DNA of 64,000 nt, from contig NZ_POIZ01000043.1 in the NCBI RefSeq assembly GCF_002960425.1, forward strand, positions 1 through 64,000, written 5' to 3'. Below are positions 34,921 to 44,722 of this stretch, piece after piece. Numbering within the stretch: the stretch's first letter is position 1; each line of letters starts with the position of its first letter. This DNA comes from Streptococcus suis. Lineage in GTDB: Bacteria; Bacillota; Bacilli; Lactobacillales; Streptococcaceae. The translations under genes were made by a program, and so were the position numbers. The notes beneath the pieces were generated by a model. It was not told the origin of the DNA. It did no database searches and saw only the letters and a list, made by a program, of their open reading frames with translations.

Positions 34921-35562
34921 TTATTGTTTCGTGAACGTTAGTTTCTCTAAGGTTGTATCATTTGCGTCAATTTCTGTCAAGGTAAGTGTAGAGCCGCTCA
35001 AGTTATAGCTATCTGCTTCACCATCTACATAAGCAAGTTTTTTGTCTAAATCAAAGATAACTTGCTCAATGTCTTGATCCCCATCGTTGTCAACTTCTGT
35101 CAAGGTAGCCTGATTTCCTTTGACAGTCAAGGTGTAAGTGTCATTGCCTGATGTTGCTGTATAAGTACCATCTAACTCAGAAGTGTCAACCAGCTTTACA
35201 CCATAGCTTGCTGCGAGATCACTAACTGACAGTGCATTTGTAGTAACTGTTGCAGCGTTTGTCGTTGCTGATGATGAACTTACTGCAGATGAGGAGTTAG
35301 CGGTCGCAACAACCTGCTGATTGTCATCATCGTAATCAACAATACCAACTTGTCGCTCAATTTGACTCTCCAAAGCATCAAGTTTATTTTCATACACCTC
35401 TCCTGCGACAAAACCAATCGTTGCCAAGGTCAAGGCACCTACTGACAATAAGATAATTGATTTCTTACTCATGCCTGCAACCTTGCTTTTCACAGATTCC
35501 CAAGCACCTGTTTGCTTGTTTTCTGTCACTTCAATGATTTCTTGTTGATTTTTGTTTTCCAT
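34921..35562 (-). CDS. membrane-anchored extracellular protein of unknown function
   Basis: 213 residues, not recognised as a named family. A cytoplasmic N-terminus of about 33 residues precedes one membrane segment (about 34-55, SIILLSVGALTLATIGFVAG), so the topology is N-in/C-out. A Ser/Thr/Ala linker (about 85-110) leads to a C-terminal domain of about 95 residues. That domain has alternating strands such as GTYTATSGNDTYTLTVKGNQ and LTLTEIDANDTTLEKLTF, suggesting a small beta-barrel lipocalin-like or lysozyme-inhibitor-like fold. That fold is only a guess. It is downstream of a two-component system on the same strand and could be a target. Confidence 0.7.
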   Translation of the reverse strand: MENKNQQEIIEVTENKQTGAWESVKSKVAGMSKKSIILLSVGALTLATIGFVAGEVYENKLDALESQIERQVGIVDYDDDNQQVVATANSSSAVSSSSATTNAATVTTNALSVSDLAASYGVKLVDTSELDGTYTATSGNDTYTLTVKGNQATLTEVDNDGDQDIEQVIFDLDKKLAYVDGEADSYNLSGSTLTLTEIDANDTTLEKLTFTKQ

Positions 35563-35676
35563 GTTCTATTCCTCTTGATTAAATCTATTTTTCAGCTCCT
35601 GCTGATAAGTCTATTATAGAGGACAATCTTGAACACTTTGGGGAAACTTTATAAACAAATTTTAAACACTTTTAAA

Positions 35677-36345
35677 TTATGCATTAAGACGATAACCTGC
35701 TCCCCAAACCGTTTCGATTAAATCAGCTCCCAATTTATCTCGCAGACGATTGATATGGACAGCCACTGTGGCACTATCTCCAACATAATCATATCCCCAA
35801 ATGGTTTCAAACAGATGGTCCTTAGAGAAGACACGATTGGGATGTTTTGCCAGGTAAACAAGTAACTCAAATTCGCGGTTGGGCAATTTGAGTTCTTGAC
35901 CATCCAAAGTCACCTTCCAATTGTCCAAGAAAATAGTCACATTTCCAACAATCAATTCATTACTGCTATCATCCTTTTGGAAACGTTGGTAGCGAGCCAA
36001 GTGGGCCTTGACACGCGCCACCAGCTCCATAGGATCAAAGGGTTTGCTGATATAATCATCCGCTCCCAAGCCCAAGCCTCTCACCACATCCATGGTTTCT
36101 TGTTTAGACGTGACCATCAAGATAGGAAAATCCACCTTGTCCCGTAAATCTCGACATAAATCATAGCCAGTTTTGTTTGGAAGCATAACATCTAGCATTA
36201 GAAGAGCATAATCCTCTTTCTTGAGTTGTTCCTCAACAAGTCCTCCATCATGAACCAAGTCAACTTGGTAGCCCTGCATTTCCAGATAATCTCGCTCCAA
36301 ATAAGCAATTTCTAGATCATCTTCCGCAATTAAAATCCGTGTCAT
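35677..36345 (-). CDS. OmpR/PhoB-family response regulator
   Basis: 222 residues. The receiver domain has AEDD near the N-terminus, phosphoacceptor Asp52 (LLMLDVMLP) and Lys in YISKPFDP. The C-terminal winged helix ends WGAGYRLNA. It is one base after the histidine kinase gene, which overlaps its ribosome-binding region. The ATG at 36345 is one of three closely spaced ATG codons, each separated by 5 nt, so only one is in frame. Target genes unknown; the surface-protein gene downstream and the Apf-like genes upstream are nearby candidates. Confidence 0.93.
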   Translation of the reverse strand: MTRILIAEDDLEIAYLERDYLEMQGYQVDLVHDGGLVEEQLKKEDYALLMLDVMLPNKTGYDLCRDLRDKVDFPILMVTSKQETMDVVRGLGLGADDYISKPFDPMELVARVKAHLARYQRFQKDDSSNELIVGNVTIFLDNWKVTLDGQELKLPNREFELLVYLAKHPNRVFSKDHLFETIWGYDYVGDSATVAVHINRLRDKLGADLIETVWGAGYRLNA

Positions 36346-36346
36346 G

Positions 36347-37729
36347 TCATGTCATATCCTTTCTCGGTAGTCTAAAGGTAAATCGAAGTCCTGGAGTTGC
36401 CTCAACAGACACACGACCACCCAATCTCTCAATAATATTTTTTACGATAGCTAATCCTAAACCATGTCCTTCTACTTGTTGACGTGTATCATCTTCCCTG
36501 TAAAATTCTTCAAAAATCAAGTTAAGTTTATTCTTTTCTAGACCTTTTCCATTATCCGTAAAGGTCCAAACAACTTCTTGCTCTTCTAGATGACCAGAAA
36601 GGCTTATTTTCAATGGACGAACAGCTGCGTATTTTCTGGCATTATCAACCAGATTATCCAAAATCCGACGGAATTGGGTCGGATCTATCTCAACAGGCAA
36701 GTGTTCAGATAGATTCAGTTGGAACTGAACGCCTTCATCTGCCAACTCAGCTGTTTTTTCTCTTACATATTCCTGTAAAAATGGAGTTAGATCAAGTTTC
36801 ACTTTATCAAAAGGCATCTTGTCTGTTTGTAACTGTGAGAATGCAAATAATTTTTCCAGTAACTTCTCCATCACCTGAGATTTTTGATAAATAACCGTCA
36901 GGTACTGATTGCGTTTTTCATCCGTATTAGCAATACCATCCAAAATTCCCTTGGCATAGCCTTTGATTGAAGTCAAAGGGGTCCGCAAATCATGAGAAAT
37001 ATCCGCAACCATCTGCGTTCGGTTTTGCTCATACAATCGATTTTTCTCATGGGCAGCTAACAAGGAAGACTGCATTTGATTGAACCCTTGGGTCAATTCT
37101 TCAAATTCCTTATCCCCTTGGTAGGTTAGGGGTACTGTATAATCTCCCTGCTGGATACGGTCTACACCGCTATGCAATTCATCCAAAGGACGCATGACGA
37201 CACTTAAAAGACGGCGAGTAAAGAAGAAATTCAGCACCACAACTATGAGGATACCCGCTCCGCCAACCAAGAAAAGTTGTAGTAGAAAGGCTTGAAATTC
37301 CTGACTTTCTTGCTGTTCTTCCATATCCTCTAGCAAGGCATAGAGATAGTAAATCTGACCATCTGTTGCGACCTTGCGACTAATGACAATTTCTCCATCT
37401 ACATAGGAAGTGTGGGTTGTAGCAGACACTGTCACTTCTGACAACTCATCTGCATCATCTGTCAGATTTGAAAATAAGACTTCACCATTGCTCTCTACGT
37501 ATAATTTTGCATCACTTAATGCTAAATCGTCAGCTAATTTTGGAAAATCTGTACCTGAAAAGCTTTCCAGCATTTGCTGACTGCTAGCTGTCTTCTGACT
37601 GGTTGATTGCCAAGTACCCTGACTACGATAAATGCTGTTCACCACATAGACACTGACGCCCAGCATGGCTATCAATGACAGGACCAGCATCATCATATTC
37701 AAGCGAAATATTCGTTTCTGTAAATTCAT
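36347..37729 (-). CDS. membrane sensor histidine kinase
   Basis: 460 residues. A membrane segment at about 10-32 and another at about 150-170 enclose a small extracellular domain of about 115 residues rich in acidic and Ser/Thr residues. HAMP (about 171-225) is followed by the HisKA H-box VADISHDLRTPLTS with His246. The ATPase domain has DNLVDNARKYA, FTDNGKGL and GHGLGLAIVKNI. It phosphorylates the response regulator encoded directly after it. The ligand is unknown. The kinase-first gene order is the less common one. Confidence 0.94.
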   Translation of the reverse strand: MNLQKRIFRLNMMMLVLSLIAMLGVSVYVVNSIYRSQGTWQSTSQKTASSQQMLESFSGTDFPKLADDLALSDAKLYVESNGEVLFSNLTDDADELSEVTVSATTHTSYVDGEIVISRKVATDGQIYYLYALLEDMEEQQESQEFQAFLLQLFLVGGAGILIVVVLNFFFTRRLLSVVMRPLDELHSGVDRIQQGDYTVPLTYQGDKEFEELTQGFNQMQSSLLAAHEKNRLYEQNRTQMVADISHDLRTPLTSIKGYAKGILDGIANTDEKRNQYLTVIYQKSQVMEKLLEKLFAFSQLQTDKMPFDKVKLDLTPFLQEYVREKTAELADEGVQFQLNLSEHLPVEIDPTQFRRILDNLVDNARKYAAVRPLKISLSGHLEEQEVVWTFTDNGKGLEKNKLNLIFEEFYREDDTRQQVEGHGLGLAIVKNIIERLGGRVSVEATPGLRFTFRLPRKDMT

Positions 37730-37808
37730 TGTTCTTCTCTTCTAGTCAATTTTTCCACATTATAAGCAAATTCGTAGCATTTGTAAAGCATGGAAAACCC
37801 TCAACTAA

Positions 37809-37833
37809 AAAAGCCTAGTAAAACTAGACTTTT
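37809..37833 (-). terminator. terminator of the LysM protein gene
   Basis: AAAAGCCTAG (37809-37818) pairs with CTAGACTTTT (37824-37833); one mismatch becomes G-U in the transcript. Confidence 0.75.
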
Positions 37834-37843
37834 TATTGTGTTC

Positions 37844-38422
37844 TTAATACCAGCCGTTTGCCAACCAAAACTGATAGGCTGCTGACCATGAACCGTAGCG
37901 TTCTGCTACATAGGCATCTGCCACACGCTCTTGGTTTTCTGGTGAATAGTCACCATTCAAATAAGTATTGGTTAACTGGTAACGACCGATATAGATACCG
38001 TTACGTGCATCGTAGCTACCGCTTGATTCCTTCATGGCAATCCATTCTTTTGCCGCTGCATCCTCAGCACTCAAGTTTGAAGTGTAAGAACCAGTGGTAG
38101 TAGTTGTCGCTTCACTTGTTGTAGATTCAGTTGCAACAGTTTCAGCTGCTGGAACTTGCTCCGCTGGTTTTTCTTCTGTAGTAGAAGCTGTTTCACTAAC
38201 TTCAATAGCCTGTCCAACATGGATAAGATTTGGATTGGAGATTTTATTTTGTTCTGCCAATTTCTCTACACTTGTATTGTATTTTGAGGCGATCGCTGAC
38301 AGGGTATCGCCAGATTGTACAGTATAGGTTTCCGCGCTAACAACACCAGCAGTCAATAAGGTTGCTCCTGCTACCAAACCAGCGATTGTTGTTTTCATGT
38401 TTTTCTTCAATGTAATATTCAT
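37844..38422 (-). CDS. LysM-containing secreted protein with Apf-like C-terminal domain
   Basis: About 192 residues. A signal peptide (cleavage near GVVSAE) is followed by one LysM domain ([20 protein letters not shown]...IHVGQAIEV), a Thr/Glu/Ala-rich linker, and a C-terminal domain of about 65 residues starting [20 protein letters not shown] and ending [17 protein letters not shown]. This domain is shared by aggregation-promoting-factor proteins and lytic-transglycosylase-like wall proteins. The conserved Glu in WIAMKES is the possible catalytic residue. ATG 38422 has AAAGGA upstream. It is a close paralog of the next gene in its last 60 residues. Confidence 0.85.
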   Translation of the reverse strand: MNITLKKNMKTTIAGLVAGATLLTAGVVSAETYTVQSGDTLSAIASKYNTSVEKLAEQNKISNPNLIHVGQAIEVSETASTTEEKPAEQVPAAETVATESTTSEATTTTTGSYTSNLSAEDAAAKEWIAMKESSGSYDARNGIYIGRYQLTNTYLNGDYSPENQERVADAYVAERYGSWSAAYQFWLANGWY

Positions 38423-38578
38423 AATAGTCACATTCCTTTCTCTTATGTATCTATCATACCTTCTGACTATTACTCTCGCTTTGTAAATCTATTACAAATA
38501 TTACAATGACATTGAGTTTACACTATAAAAGGACTATTTTCGCGATTTTAGAAGTTTTTTTGTCAAAATCATTTACAG

Positions 38579-38626
38579 TTTTCTTTACAGTAATCCCTAG
38601 CTTTTTGACAATTACTGTAAAGAAAA
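38579..38626. repeat. 16-bp perfect inverted repeat between the Apf-like genes
   Basis: TTTTCTTTACAGTAAT (38579-38594) and ATTACTGTAAAGAAAA (38611-38626) are fully complementary with a 16-nt loop. It lies downstream of the next terminator and upstream of the LysM gene. It may be a regulatory hairpin or operator pair. Confidence 0.7.
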
Positions 38627-38645
38627 AAAGGTCCAGTGAACCTTT
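38624..38645 (-). terminator. terminator of the Apf-like gene
   Basis: Minus-strand hairpin AAAGGT/ACCTTT with an 8-nt loop, followed by a run of T. Confidence 0.7.
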
Positions 38646-38709
38646 TATCTGAATACGGAAATGAGAAAGCGAATCAATGCCTAGGATACATCTAGACATC
38701 TTACTCCTA

Positions 38710-39417
38710 TCAATACCAGCCATTTGCCAACCAAAACTGATAGGCTGCCGACCATGAACCATAGCGTTGTAAGACATAAGCATCTGCTACACGTTCTTGA
38801 TTTTCAGGTGAATGATCTCCATTTAGATAAGCGCTACTCAGTTGATAACGTCCTATATAAATACCATTATTTACGGAATAGCTACCACCCGATTCTTTTT
38901 GAGCAATCCATTCTTTAGCAGTAGCATCGTCTACTATTGAACCTGTCGAAACCGTAGCTACTTGAACCTGAGCTTGAGGAGTTGAAGTAACTTCAATTAT
39001 AGATTCTTCCCTAGGGCTATCGTGATATACCTCTGTAACCTCTGTCTGCTCAACCATTTTTGTCTCATCTACTGATGTAGACGTTACTACATCTGACGAT
39101 TCAATAATTTGCGGCTCTTCAAACGCAATATTGGGATTTTCTACCTGTAGAGGCTGGGCATCTGTTTCTACTGCTAACATTGTATCGTAACCTAACTCAA
39201 AAACAGGACTGACAGCAACGTATTCTGTTGTAGACCCAGATCCACTTCCAATCTTACTGATAGCATTAACCACATTATAGGGCGCATTTGACACTGCTCT
39301 TACAAGCTTGGTATAAGAATAGTTACCTGTCAACATCAGACCACATAAAACAAGAACTGAAATAATAATAACCCCTACTATACCTTTGATAAACTTACTT
39401 ATAAAACTCTTTTTCAT
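38710..39417 (-). CDS. membrane-anchored Apf-like protein
   Basis: About 235 residues. An N-terminal membrane segment (about 12-33) is followed by a 140-residue Glu/Thr/Val-rich linker with no LysM domain. The C-terminal domain, ATAKEWIAQKESGGSYSVNN...[10 protein letters not shown], is nearly identical to that of the LysM protein encoded next to it. The two appear to be a tandem duplication whose N-termini diverged: LysM-anchored versus membrane-anchored. The same conserved Glu (QKESGG) is present. Possible roles are peptidoglycan hydrolysis or binding; the activity is not known. Confidence 0.82.
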   Translation of the reverse strand: MKKSFISKFIKGIVGVIIISVLVLCGLMLTGNYSYTKLVRAVSNAPYNVVNAISKIGSGSGSTTEYVAVSPVFELGYDTMLAVETDAQPLQVENPNIAFEEPQIIESSDVVTSTSVDETKMVEQTEVTEVYHDSPREESIIEVTSTPQAQVQVATVSTGSIVDDATAKEWIAQKESGGSYSVNNGIYIGRYQLSSAYLNGDHSPENQERVADAYVLQRYGSWSAAYQFWLANGWY

Positions 39418-39523
39418 CAAAAAGAACTATCCTCTATCTGATTATTATAACCATTCCTATCATACTACCAAATTATTACTTTTTATTTAAAAAAATATTA
39501 CAATTCAGTAAAACGCTTACTTA

Positions 39524-40321
39524 TTAGGAACTCTTTAATAAATATAGAGCAACCGCTAAAGAAATCATTAGAAGAATAGCCACAGTATCTGCCCATTTCC
39601 AAGCTAAAATACGGTACTTGGTTCTACCTTCTCCTCCCTGATAACCACGCGCCTCCATAGCTGTTGCCAAAGCGTCAGCCCTCTTAAAACTAGAAGCGAA
39701 CAAGGGAATTAGGATAGGAATGACAGATTTCACCTTCTGGATAAGATTTCCCTCATTAAAGTCCACTCCACGTGCCCTTTGTGCATTCATAATACGGGTG
39801 GTATCATCCATCAAGGTCGGTACAAAACGCAAGCTCATGGACAACATCAAGCCTATCTCATGTACAGGAACCTTGAATCGTTTCAAAGGTGACAGACCTG
39901 ATTCAATACCATCTGCTAAACTAAGCGGCGTTGTCGTCAGTGTTAATAAGGTTGAAAAGAAAATAATCAAGACAAAGCGAACAAAAATAATTCCTGCTTG
40001 TTGCAAACTCTCTAATGATACTTTGAAAATCCAAAACTCCCATAGAATTGTCGCACCGGGAGTAAAGAAAACTTGGAAAAAGGTTGTAAAGAGAATAATC
40101 CCAATCATTGGTTTTAGACCGTTGATAAAAAACGACAGGCGGATACGCGATAGCACAACCAAACCAATTATAAATCCAATCAACAAGGCATTGGTAATCA
40201 GGTTATTGGCCCAGAAAATCATCAAGAGAAAGGCAAACATGGCCAAGAGCTTGCTTCTCGGATCCAAACGATGAAGAATGGAATTCCCTGGAATATAGCG
40301 ACCCAAAATCAATTTATCCAT
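39524..40321 (-). CDS. ecfT: energy-coupling factor transporter transmembrane protein EcfT
   Basis: 265 residues with five or so membrane segments. The two coupling Ala-Arg-Gly motifs are visible as [13 protein letters not shown] and [14 protein letters not shown], which grip the two ATPases. It couples ATP hydrolysis to vitamin uptake through substrate-specific S components encoded elsewhere. Its start overlaps ecfA2 by 8 bp. It is the last gene of the long leftward operon. Confidence 0.94.
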   Translation of the reverse strand: MDKLILGRYIPGNSILHRLDPRSKLLAMFAFLLMIFWANNLITNALLIGFIIGLVVLSRIRLSFFINGLKPMIGIILFTTFFQVFFTPGATILWEFWIFKVSLESLQQAGIIFVRFVLIIFFSTLLTLTTTPLSLADGIESGLSPLKRFKVPVHEIGLMLSMSLRFVPTLMDDTTRIMNAQRARGVDFNEGNLIQKVKSVIPILIPLFASSFKRADALATAMEARGYQGGEGRTKYRILAWKWADTVAILLMISLAVALYLLKSS

Positions 40322-41156
40322 GCGTCACCATCCCCGTAAATTCGTCGATTGTAATCGGAAGACGTTCAAATACAAAGCCTCTTCTCTCCAAATTAGCTGC
40401 AAACTTGGTAATCTTAGGAACACCCAGTTGAATACTCTCCAAAAAATCCACCTCTTGAAAAATATCGACTGGTTTTCCAGAACGCACCAATTTTCCCTTC
40501 TCCATAATGTAAACAAAATCAGCATAATTGGCCACATCATCCATCAAATGCGTGACTAGAACAATGGTCATACCTGATTCATGCAATTTCTTGAAAATAT
40601 CCATCAATTCCTGACGACCAGCAGGATCCAGACCAGCTGTCGGCTCATCCAAGACCAAGACACTTGGTTCCATGGCTAAAATCCCAGCAATCGCTACTCG
40701 ACGCATTTGGCCACCAGATAGTTCAAATGGACTACGCTCAAACAAGCTTTCATCAATTCCGACCAAGGCCAGCTTTTCACGCGCAATCTGCTCAGCATCT
40801 TCCTGAGAAACTCCGAAATTTTGTGGACCAAAAGCAACATCTTTTAAGACCGTTTCATCAAAGACCTGACTTTCAGGAAATTGGAACACAAGACCAACTT
40901 TCTTCCTGACTTGCTTAATCTCCTTATTTTCAGACGTTGCTGTGATTACAAAGTCATCAATAACCACTCTTCCTTCTGTCGGCACATTCAATCCATTCAA
41001 GAGTTGTAAAATCGTTGATTTCCCCGACCCCGTATGCCCAATAAGCGCCGTATACGAGCCGTCAACAATCTCCAAATCCACACCAAAAAGCGCACGCCCC
41101 TCAAAAGGCGTGTCAGCTTGATAGGTATAGCTTACTTCTTGGAGATGAATTCCCAT
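40314..41156 (-). CDS. ecfA2: energy-coupling factor transporter ATPase EcfA2
   Basis: 280 residues. Walker A is [10 protein letters not shown]-loop [10 protein letters not shown], signature [10 protein letters not shown], Walker [13 protein letters not shown], then the H-loop VTH. It forms a heterodimer with EcfA1 to drive EcfT and vitamin S components. Overlaps ecfA1 by 25 bp at its start, showing tight coupling. Confidence 0.95.
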   Translation of the reverse strand: MGIHLQEVSYTYQADTPFEGRALFGVDLEIVDGSYTALIGHTGSGKSTILQLLNGLNVPTEGRVVIDDFVITATSENKEIKQVRKKVGLVFQFPESQVFDETVLKDVAFGPQNFGVSQEDAEQIAREKLALVGIDESLFERSPFELSGGQMRRVAIAGILAMEPSVLVLDEPTAGLDPAGRQELMDIFKKLHESGMTIVLVTHLMDDVANYADFVYIMEKGKLVRSGKPVDIFQEVDFLESIQLGVPKITKFAANLERRGFVFERLPITIDEFTGMVTHG

Positions 41157-41968
41157 ACAGTTTCCTCTAATTCTTCCTCTGTAAAATAGCGGAGCGGTAA
41201 ATCAAGCCCAGCCTGACGCAAAGATGCTGCCAGTTCTGTTGTAAACGGTCTATCCAGGTCTAAATCTGCTAAATCCTCTCGCATAAATAGCTCAGTTGGA
41301 GTACTAACGGACTCAACCTGCCCCTGTTTCATCACAATCACTCGATCGCTCAATGCAACCTCATCTAAATCATGCGTGATGGAAATAACTGTCATCCCAT
41401 GACGATCCTTAATCTCACGGACAATCTTAATCAAATCAAGGCGCCCTTCTGGATCCAACATAGACGTAGCCTCATCCAAAATAATAATTTTTGGACGCAA
41501 GGCTACCACTCCAGCAATAGCTACCCGTTGCTTCTGACCACCCGATAAACGAGCAGGTTCACGCGTTTTAAAATCTGCCATTCCAACCAATGCCAAGGCT
41601 TCATTAACCCGTGTCTGCATCTCTTCCAAGGCTATCCCTTGGTTTTCCAAGCCAAAAGCAACATCATCTTCTACTGTTGCGCCCACAAATTGATTGTCCG
41701 GGTTCTGAAATACCATACCAATCAGACGACGCTTATCCCAGACATTCTCGACTGTTAAGACATCACCATCAATTACAATATCTCCAGACTCAGCTTCCAA
41801 TAAACCATCAATCAAACGAACCGTTGTGGACTTACCAGACCCATTATGACCGATGATGGACAACCATTCGCCCTGTTTCACGTGAAACGAAACATCCTTT
41901 AAGGTATAATGCTCATCCTCTTGATGATATTTATATCTAAGATTTTTTACTTCAATAATATTTGTCAT
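41132..41968 (-). CDS. ecfA1: energy-coupling factor transporter ATPase EcfA1
   Basis: 278 residues. Walker A is [10 protein letters not shown]-loop [10 protein letters not shown], signature [13 protein letters not shown], Walker [13 protein letters not shown] (note Ala where EcfA2 has Pro). It pairs with EcfA2. Near its N-terminal coding end it contains a parS site (41874-41889). Its start overlaps the stop of pgsA by one base. Confidence 0.95.
   Translation of the reverse strand: MTNIIEVKNLRYKYHQEDEHYTLKDVSFHVKQGEWLSIIGHNGSGKSTTVRLIDGLLEAESGDIVIDGDVLTVENVWDKRRLIGMVFQNPDNQFVGATVEDDVAFGLENQGIALEEMQTRVNEALALVGMADFKTREPARLSGGQKQRVAIAGVVALRPKIIILDEATSMLDPEGRLDLIKIVREIKDRHGMTVISITHDLDEVALSDRVIVMKQGQVESVSTPTELFMREDLADLDLDRPFTTELAASLRQAGLDLPLRYFTEEELEETVWEFISKK
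41874..41889. other. parS site within ecfA1
   Basis: TGTTTCACGTGAAACG matches the 16-bp parS consensus at 15 of 16 positions. It binds ParB (59078) and is about 18 kb from dnaA. Confidence 0.85.
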
Positions 41969-42507
41969 TACTTAAACGTATCTTTGAACAAAAAAGATGC
42001 ACCCTTGAAATAGTCATAACCTGAATAAAGGGTAAAGAAAAGAGCGATATAAAGCGTAATCTGTCCCAACAAATTCCAGTGTAAGAGCAGGAAAATCACC
42101 GCAAACATCTGTGAAAAAGTCTTAATTTTACCTGGCATAGCAGCAGCTAAAACGGTCCCTCCATTTTCAACCAAGAGCAAACGAAGACCAGTCACTGCCA
42201 ATTCACGACAGATAATAACAGCCACCACCCAAGCTGGAGCAAAACCAAGCTCCACCAACATAATGAAAGCTGACATGACCAAAATCTTATCTGCCATTGG
42301 GTCCGCAAATTTACCAAAGTTTGTCACAACCTGCCACTTACGAGCCAAATAACCATCTAGGTAATCCGTAATACTGGCTAAAGCAAAAATAATCGCCGCT
42401 AACACATGGCTAATCGGTGACTGCCAGACAGTAAGAAGGAGGATAAAGATTGGAATAATCAGAATCCGCCCTACTGTCAAAGAATTGGGAATATTTTCTT
42501 TTTTCAT
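41968..42507 (-). CDS. pgsA: CDP-diacylglycerol--glycerol-3-phosphate 3-phosphatidyltransferase
   Basis: 179 residues with about five membrane segments. The CDP-alcohol phosphotransferase motif D-G-x2-A-R-x8-G-x3-D-x3-D is present as DYLDGYLARKWQVVTNFGKF followed by ADPMADK. It makes phosphatidylglycerol phosphate, the precursor of phosphatidylglycerol. It lies 12 bp after the RodZ-like gene. Confidence 0.95.
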   Translation of the reverse strand: MKKENIPNSLTVGRILIIPIFILLLTVWQSPISHVLAAIIFALASITDYLDGYLARKWQVVTNFGKFADPMADKILVMSAFIMLVELGFAPAWVVAVIICRELAVTGLRLLLVENGGTVLAAAMPGKIKTFSQMFAVIFLLLHWNLLGQITLYIALFFTLYSGYDYFKGASFLFKDTFK

Positions 42508-42519
42508 TGTGTTTCCTTT

Positions 42520-43356
42520 TTATTCAAATACAAGTCCAATAGAACCTGTATCACTTGTTAATGCTTGGGTATCCAACTTTTGACCTGCAATGGTAATGTC
42601 TACCCCCTTTACCACACCTAGAACAAGATAGGCTTCACTAGTACCTTCTGGCAGACTGGTCGTAACCGTCGGATTTTCAGGAGAAAGCACCACTCCCTCT
42701 GCCAATTCTGTTCCTGATAGACTAATCCAGCTAGTGACATCTTTAGCTGAAATAGTAACCTCTACTGGATAAACCGTTTCTTTAACAGTCGCTACAATAT
42801 AGTCACCCGTCCCAGAAATACTGATGTTCTTAGCAGAAGAACTGCTTGAAGAAGTTGTGGACTGCTCTGTCGTACTGGTTTCAGAAGTCGTACTTGTAGC
42901 AGTTTGTCCCACAACAGTGTAAGAAGTTTCTGAAGTCGGCAACACCTGACTTTGCATGCGGTTATACACGATATAGGTTATAAAAATGATAATAAAACTA
43001 GAAGCAAGTAAGAGATAAAGCAGGGGAAGAAAAGATTTCTGCGTTTTCTTTTTCACTCGATAACTCCTCTTCAATTCTGCTGCTAAGATTTCCTCTTCCC
43101 CCTCTTCATGATACTTTATCAAGCTATTGCTATCATAAGCCTCCAAGAGAACATCCGCATCCAATTCTAAAGCATCTGCATAAACCGTTAAAACACGCTC
43201 AACATCTTCATGTTCCGCAATGGTCTCAAAATCATTGTACTCCAAGGCCTGTAAGTACCTGGCATGGATCTTTGTCATTCTCTGTAAATCAACAAAAGTC
43301 CAACCTCGTGACTCACGCGCTGATCTAAGTACCTCACCTATACTCTTTTGTCTCAC
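42520..43356 (-). CDS. RodZ-like helix-turn-helix membrane protein
   Basis: About 278 residues. The N-terminal Cro/CI-type domain reads IGEVLRSARESRGWTFVDLQ and continues RMTKIHARYLQALE. A basic patch and one membrane segment (about 110-133) follow, then a Ser/Thr-rich linker and a C-terminal domain that starts ISGTGDYIVATVKETVYPVE, as in RodZ/DUF4115 proteins. RodZ links MreB or the elongasome to the envelope; cocci use it in peripheral wall synthesis. I take GTG 43356 as start, with GGAGGGGAGAG upstream; the open frame reaches 43389. Confidence 0.86.
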   Translation of the reverse strand: MRQKSIGEVLRSARESRGWTFVDLQRMTKIHARYLQALEYNDFETIAEHEDVERVLTVYADALELDADVLLEAYDSNSLIKYHEEGEEEILAAELKRSYRVKKKTQKSFLPLLYLLLASSFIIIFITYIVYNRMQSQVLPTSETSYTVVGQTATSTTSETSTTEQSTTSSSSSSAKNISISGTGDYIVATVKETVYPVEVTISAKDVTSWISLSGTELAEGVVLSPENPTVTTSLPEGTSEAYLVLGVVKGVDITIAGQKLDTQALTSDTGSIGLVFE

Positions 43357-43438
43357 TACTAACTCTCCCCTCCGTTCACTTATATACAATACTCTATTCT
43401 AACAAAAATCTAAGGAAATTTCGATGAGTTAGGTCCAT

Positions 43439-44722
43439 TTATTTGGGAATAATCGTGAAATCTGTCATATCACAGTTGCTAATAAAGCGACGGCCAGCCT
43501 CTCTAATATCATCCAACTGTAGTTCCTGTATCATTTGAGGCAAATCAAATATATTCTCTACATCTGAATACTGAGCCACAAAATGACTGGCAGTAAATTC
43601 CAAGGAATTCAAACTCCGAATAAAATCTCCATACATTTCATTTTTTAGCAAGTGCAGATGATTTTCATTCACATCTTCATCTCGTTCAAAATTACGAACA
43701 GCTTTCATAAGCATACTAGACAAGGTAATTGGTTCCTGTGTATCACCAGAAATAACCAAATAATGATAGTCTGGAGTAACTTCTAACTGAAATTGGAAGG
43801 ATGAATCAATCTTACCTTGCTCATACAAACTCTGATATCGTTTTGAAGTCCAACCAAACAACATGGCAAATAAAAGCTGCAAACACAGGCGATACTTTTG
43901 TATCTCCTCACGCTCAAATACATCATTACCTCTTAAACCAACCGCTAATTTAGGAGTGGACACTTCAAACTCTTCCATACGGTGTTGAAGAATAGGTAGC
44001 TTTTCGATTGGCTTTACTTCAAATTTTGACTTTCTCTCATCAAGTTGCGCAGTCTGATAACTTGAAATTTGCTGCCATACCTGGTCCAAATCAAAATGTC
44101 CAATCACAAATAATGTCATATTCGACGGATGATAGAACAAATCAAAATTGTCATATAAATCTTCAGCTGTGATGTGTCCAATCGACTCTACAGTCCCAGC
44201 AATATCATGGGCTAAAGGTGTTTGAGGATATAAGGAACCTAGAATACCTGTAAACAAACGGTAATCCACATCGTCTTGGTACATTTCAATTTCTTGTTCG
44301 ATAATCCCCTGTTCTCTCGCAACATTCTCATCTGTAAAGTAAGGTTGACGAACAAAGGATTGTAACAAAGATAAGGCTGGCAAGACTTCCTGAGTTGTTG
44401 AAAATAGATAGCTAGTCTGACCAAAGCTGGTATAGGCATTTGCACTCGCACCAAATTTAGCAAACTCATTCATCACATCTTCTTCATCCTCATTTTCAAA
44501 CAACTTATGTTCCAGAAAATGTGCAATTCCCGCAGGATAGGCGATTTCCCTCCCATCCTCTAAAAGAAGGTGGGTATGTAAAGCTCCAAAACTAGTTGTA
44601 ATAACTCCGTAGGTTTCATGAAAATCCATCTTAGGCAAGAGAACTACTGTCAAGCCGTTGTCAAGTTTAGCATAATAGACAGCTTCTTTCATATAAGGAT
44701 ATTTTTTCTCAATTAACTTCAT
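43439..44722 (-). CDS. M16-family zinc peptidase (YmfH-like)
   Basis: 427 residues. The inverted zinc motif HxxEH is at 68-72 (HFLEH) in the stretch GIAHFLEHKLFENEDEEDVM, with the downstream glutamate expected around residue 150. It resembles B. subtilis YmfH. The partner gene encodes a related protein without the motif, so a heterodimeric peptidase is likely. Substrate unknown. Its start overlaps the partner's stop by 4 bp. Confidence 0.9.
   Translation of the reverse strand: MKLIEKKYPYMKEAVYYAKLDNGLTVVLLPKMDFHETYGVITTSFGALHTHLLLEDGREIAYPAGIAHFLEHKLFENEDEEDVMNEFAKFGASANAYTSFGQTSYLFSTTQEVLPALSLLQSFVRQPYFTDENVAREQGIIEQEIEMYQDDVDYRLFTGILGSLYPQTPLAHDIAGTVESIGHITAEDLYDNFDLFYHPSNMTLFVIGHFDLDQVWQQISSYQTAQLDERKSKFEVKPIEKLPILQHRMEEFEVSTPKLAVGLRGNDVFEREEIQKYRLCLQLLFAMLFGWTSKRYQSLYEQGKIDSSFQFQLEVTPDYHYLVISGDTQEPITLSSMLMKAVRNFERDEDVNENHLHLLKNEMYGDFIRSLNSLEFTASHFVAQYSDVENIFDLPQMIQELQLDDIREAGRRFISNCDMTDFTIIPK

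Noticed and set aside
38460..38520. WalR-type direct repeats (TGTAAT) upstream of the LysM gene
   Set aside because: Two TGTAAT hexamers are present but spaced 3 bp apart rather than the 5 bp of the WalR consensus, so I do not call a site.
44610..44630. parS-like GTTTCATGAAAA inside the M16 gene
   Set aside because: Lacks the central CACGTG or CATGTG and is shorter than the 16-bp consensus.
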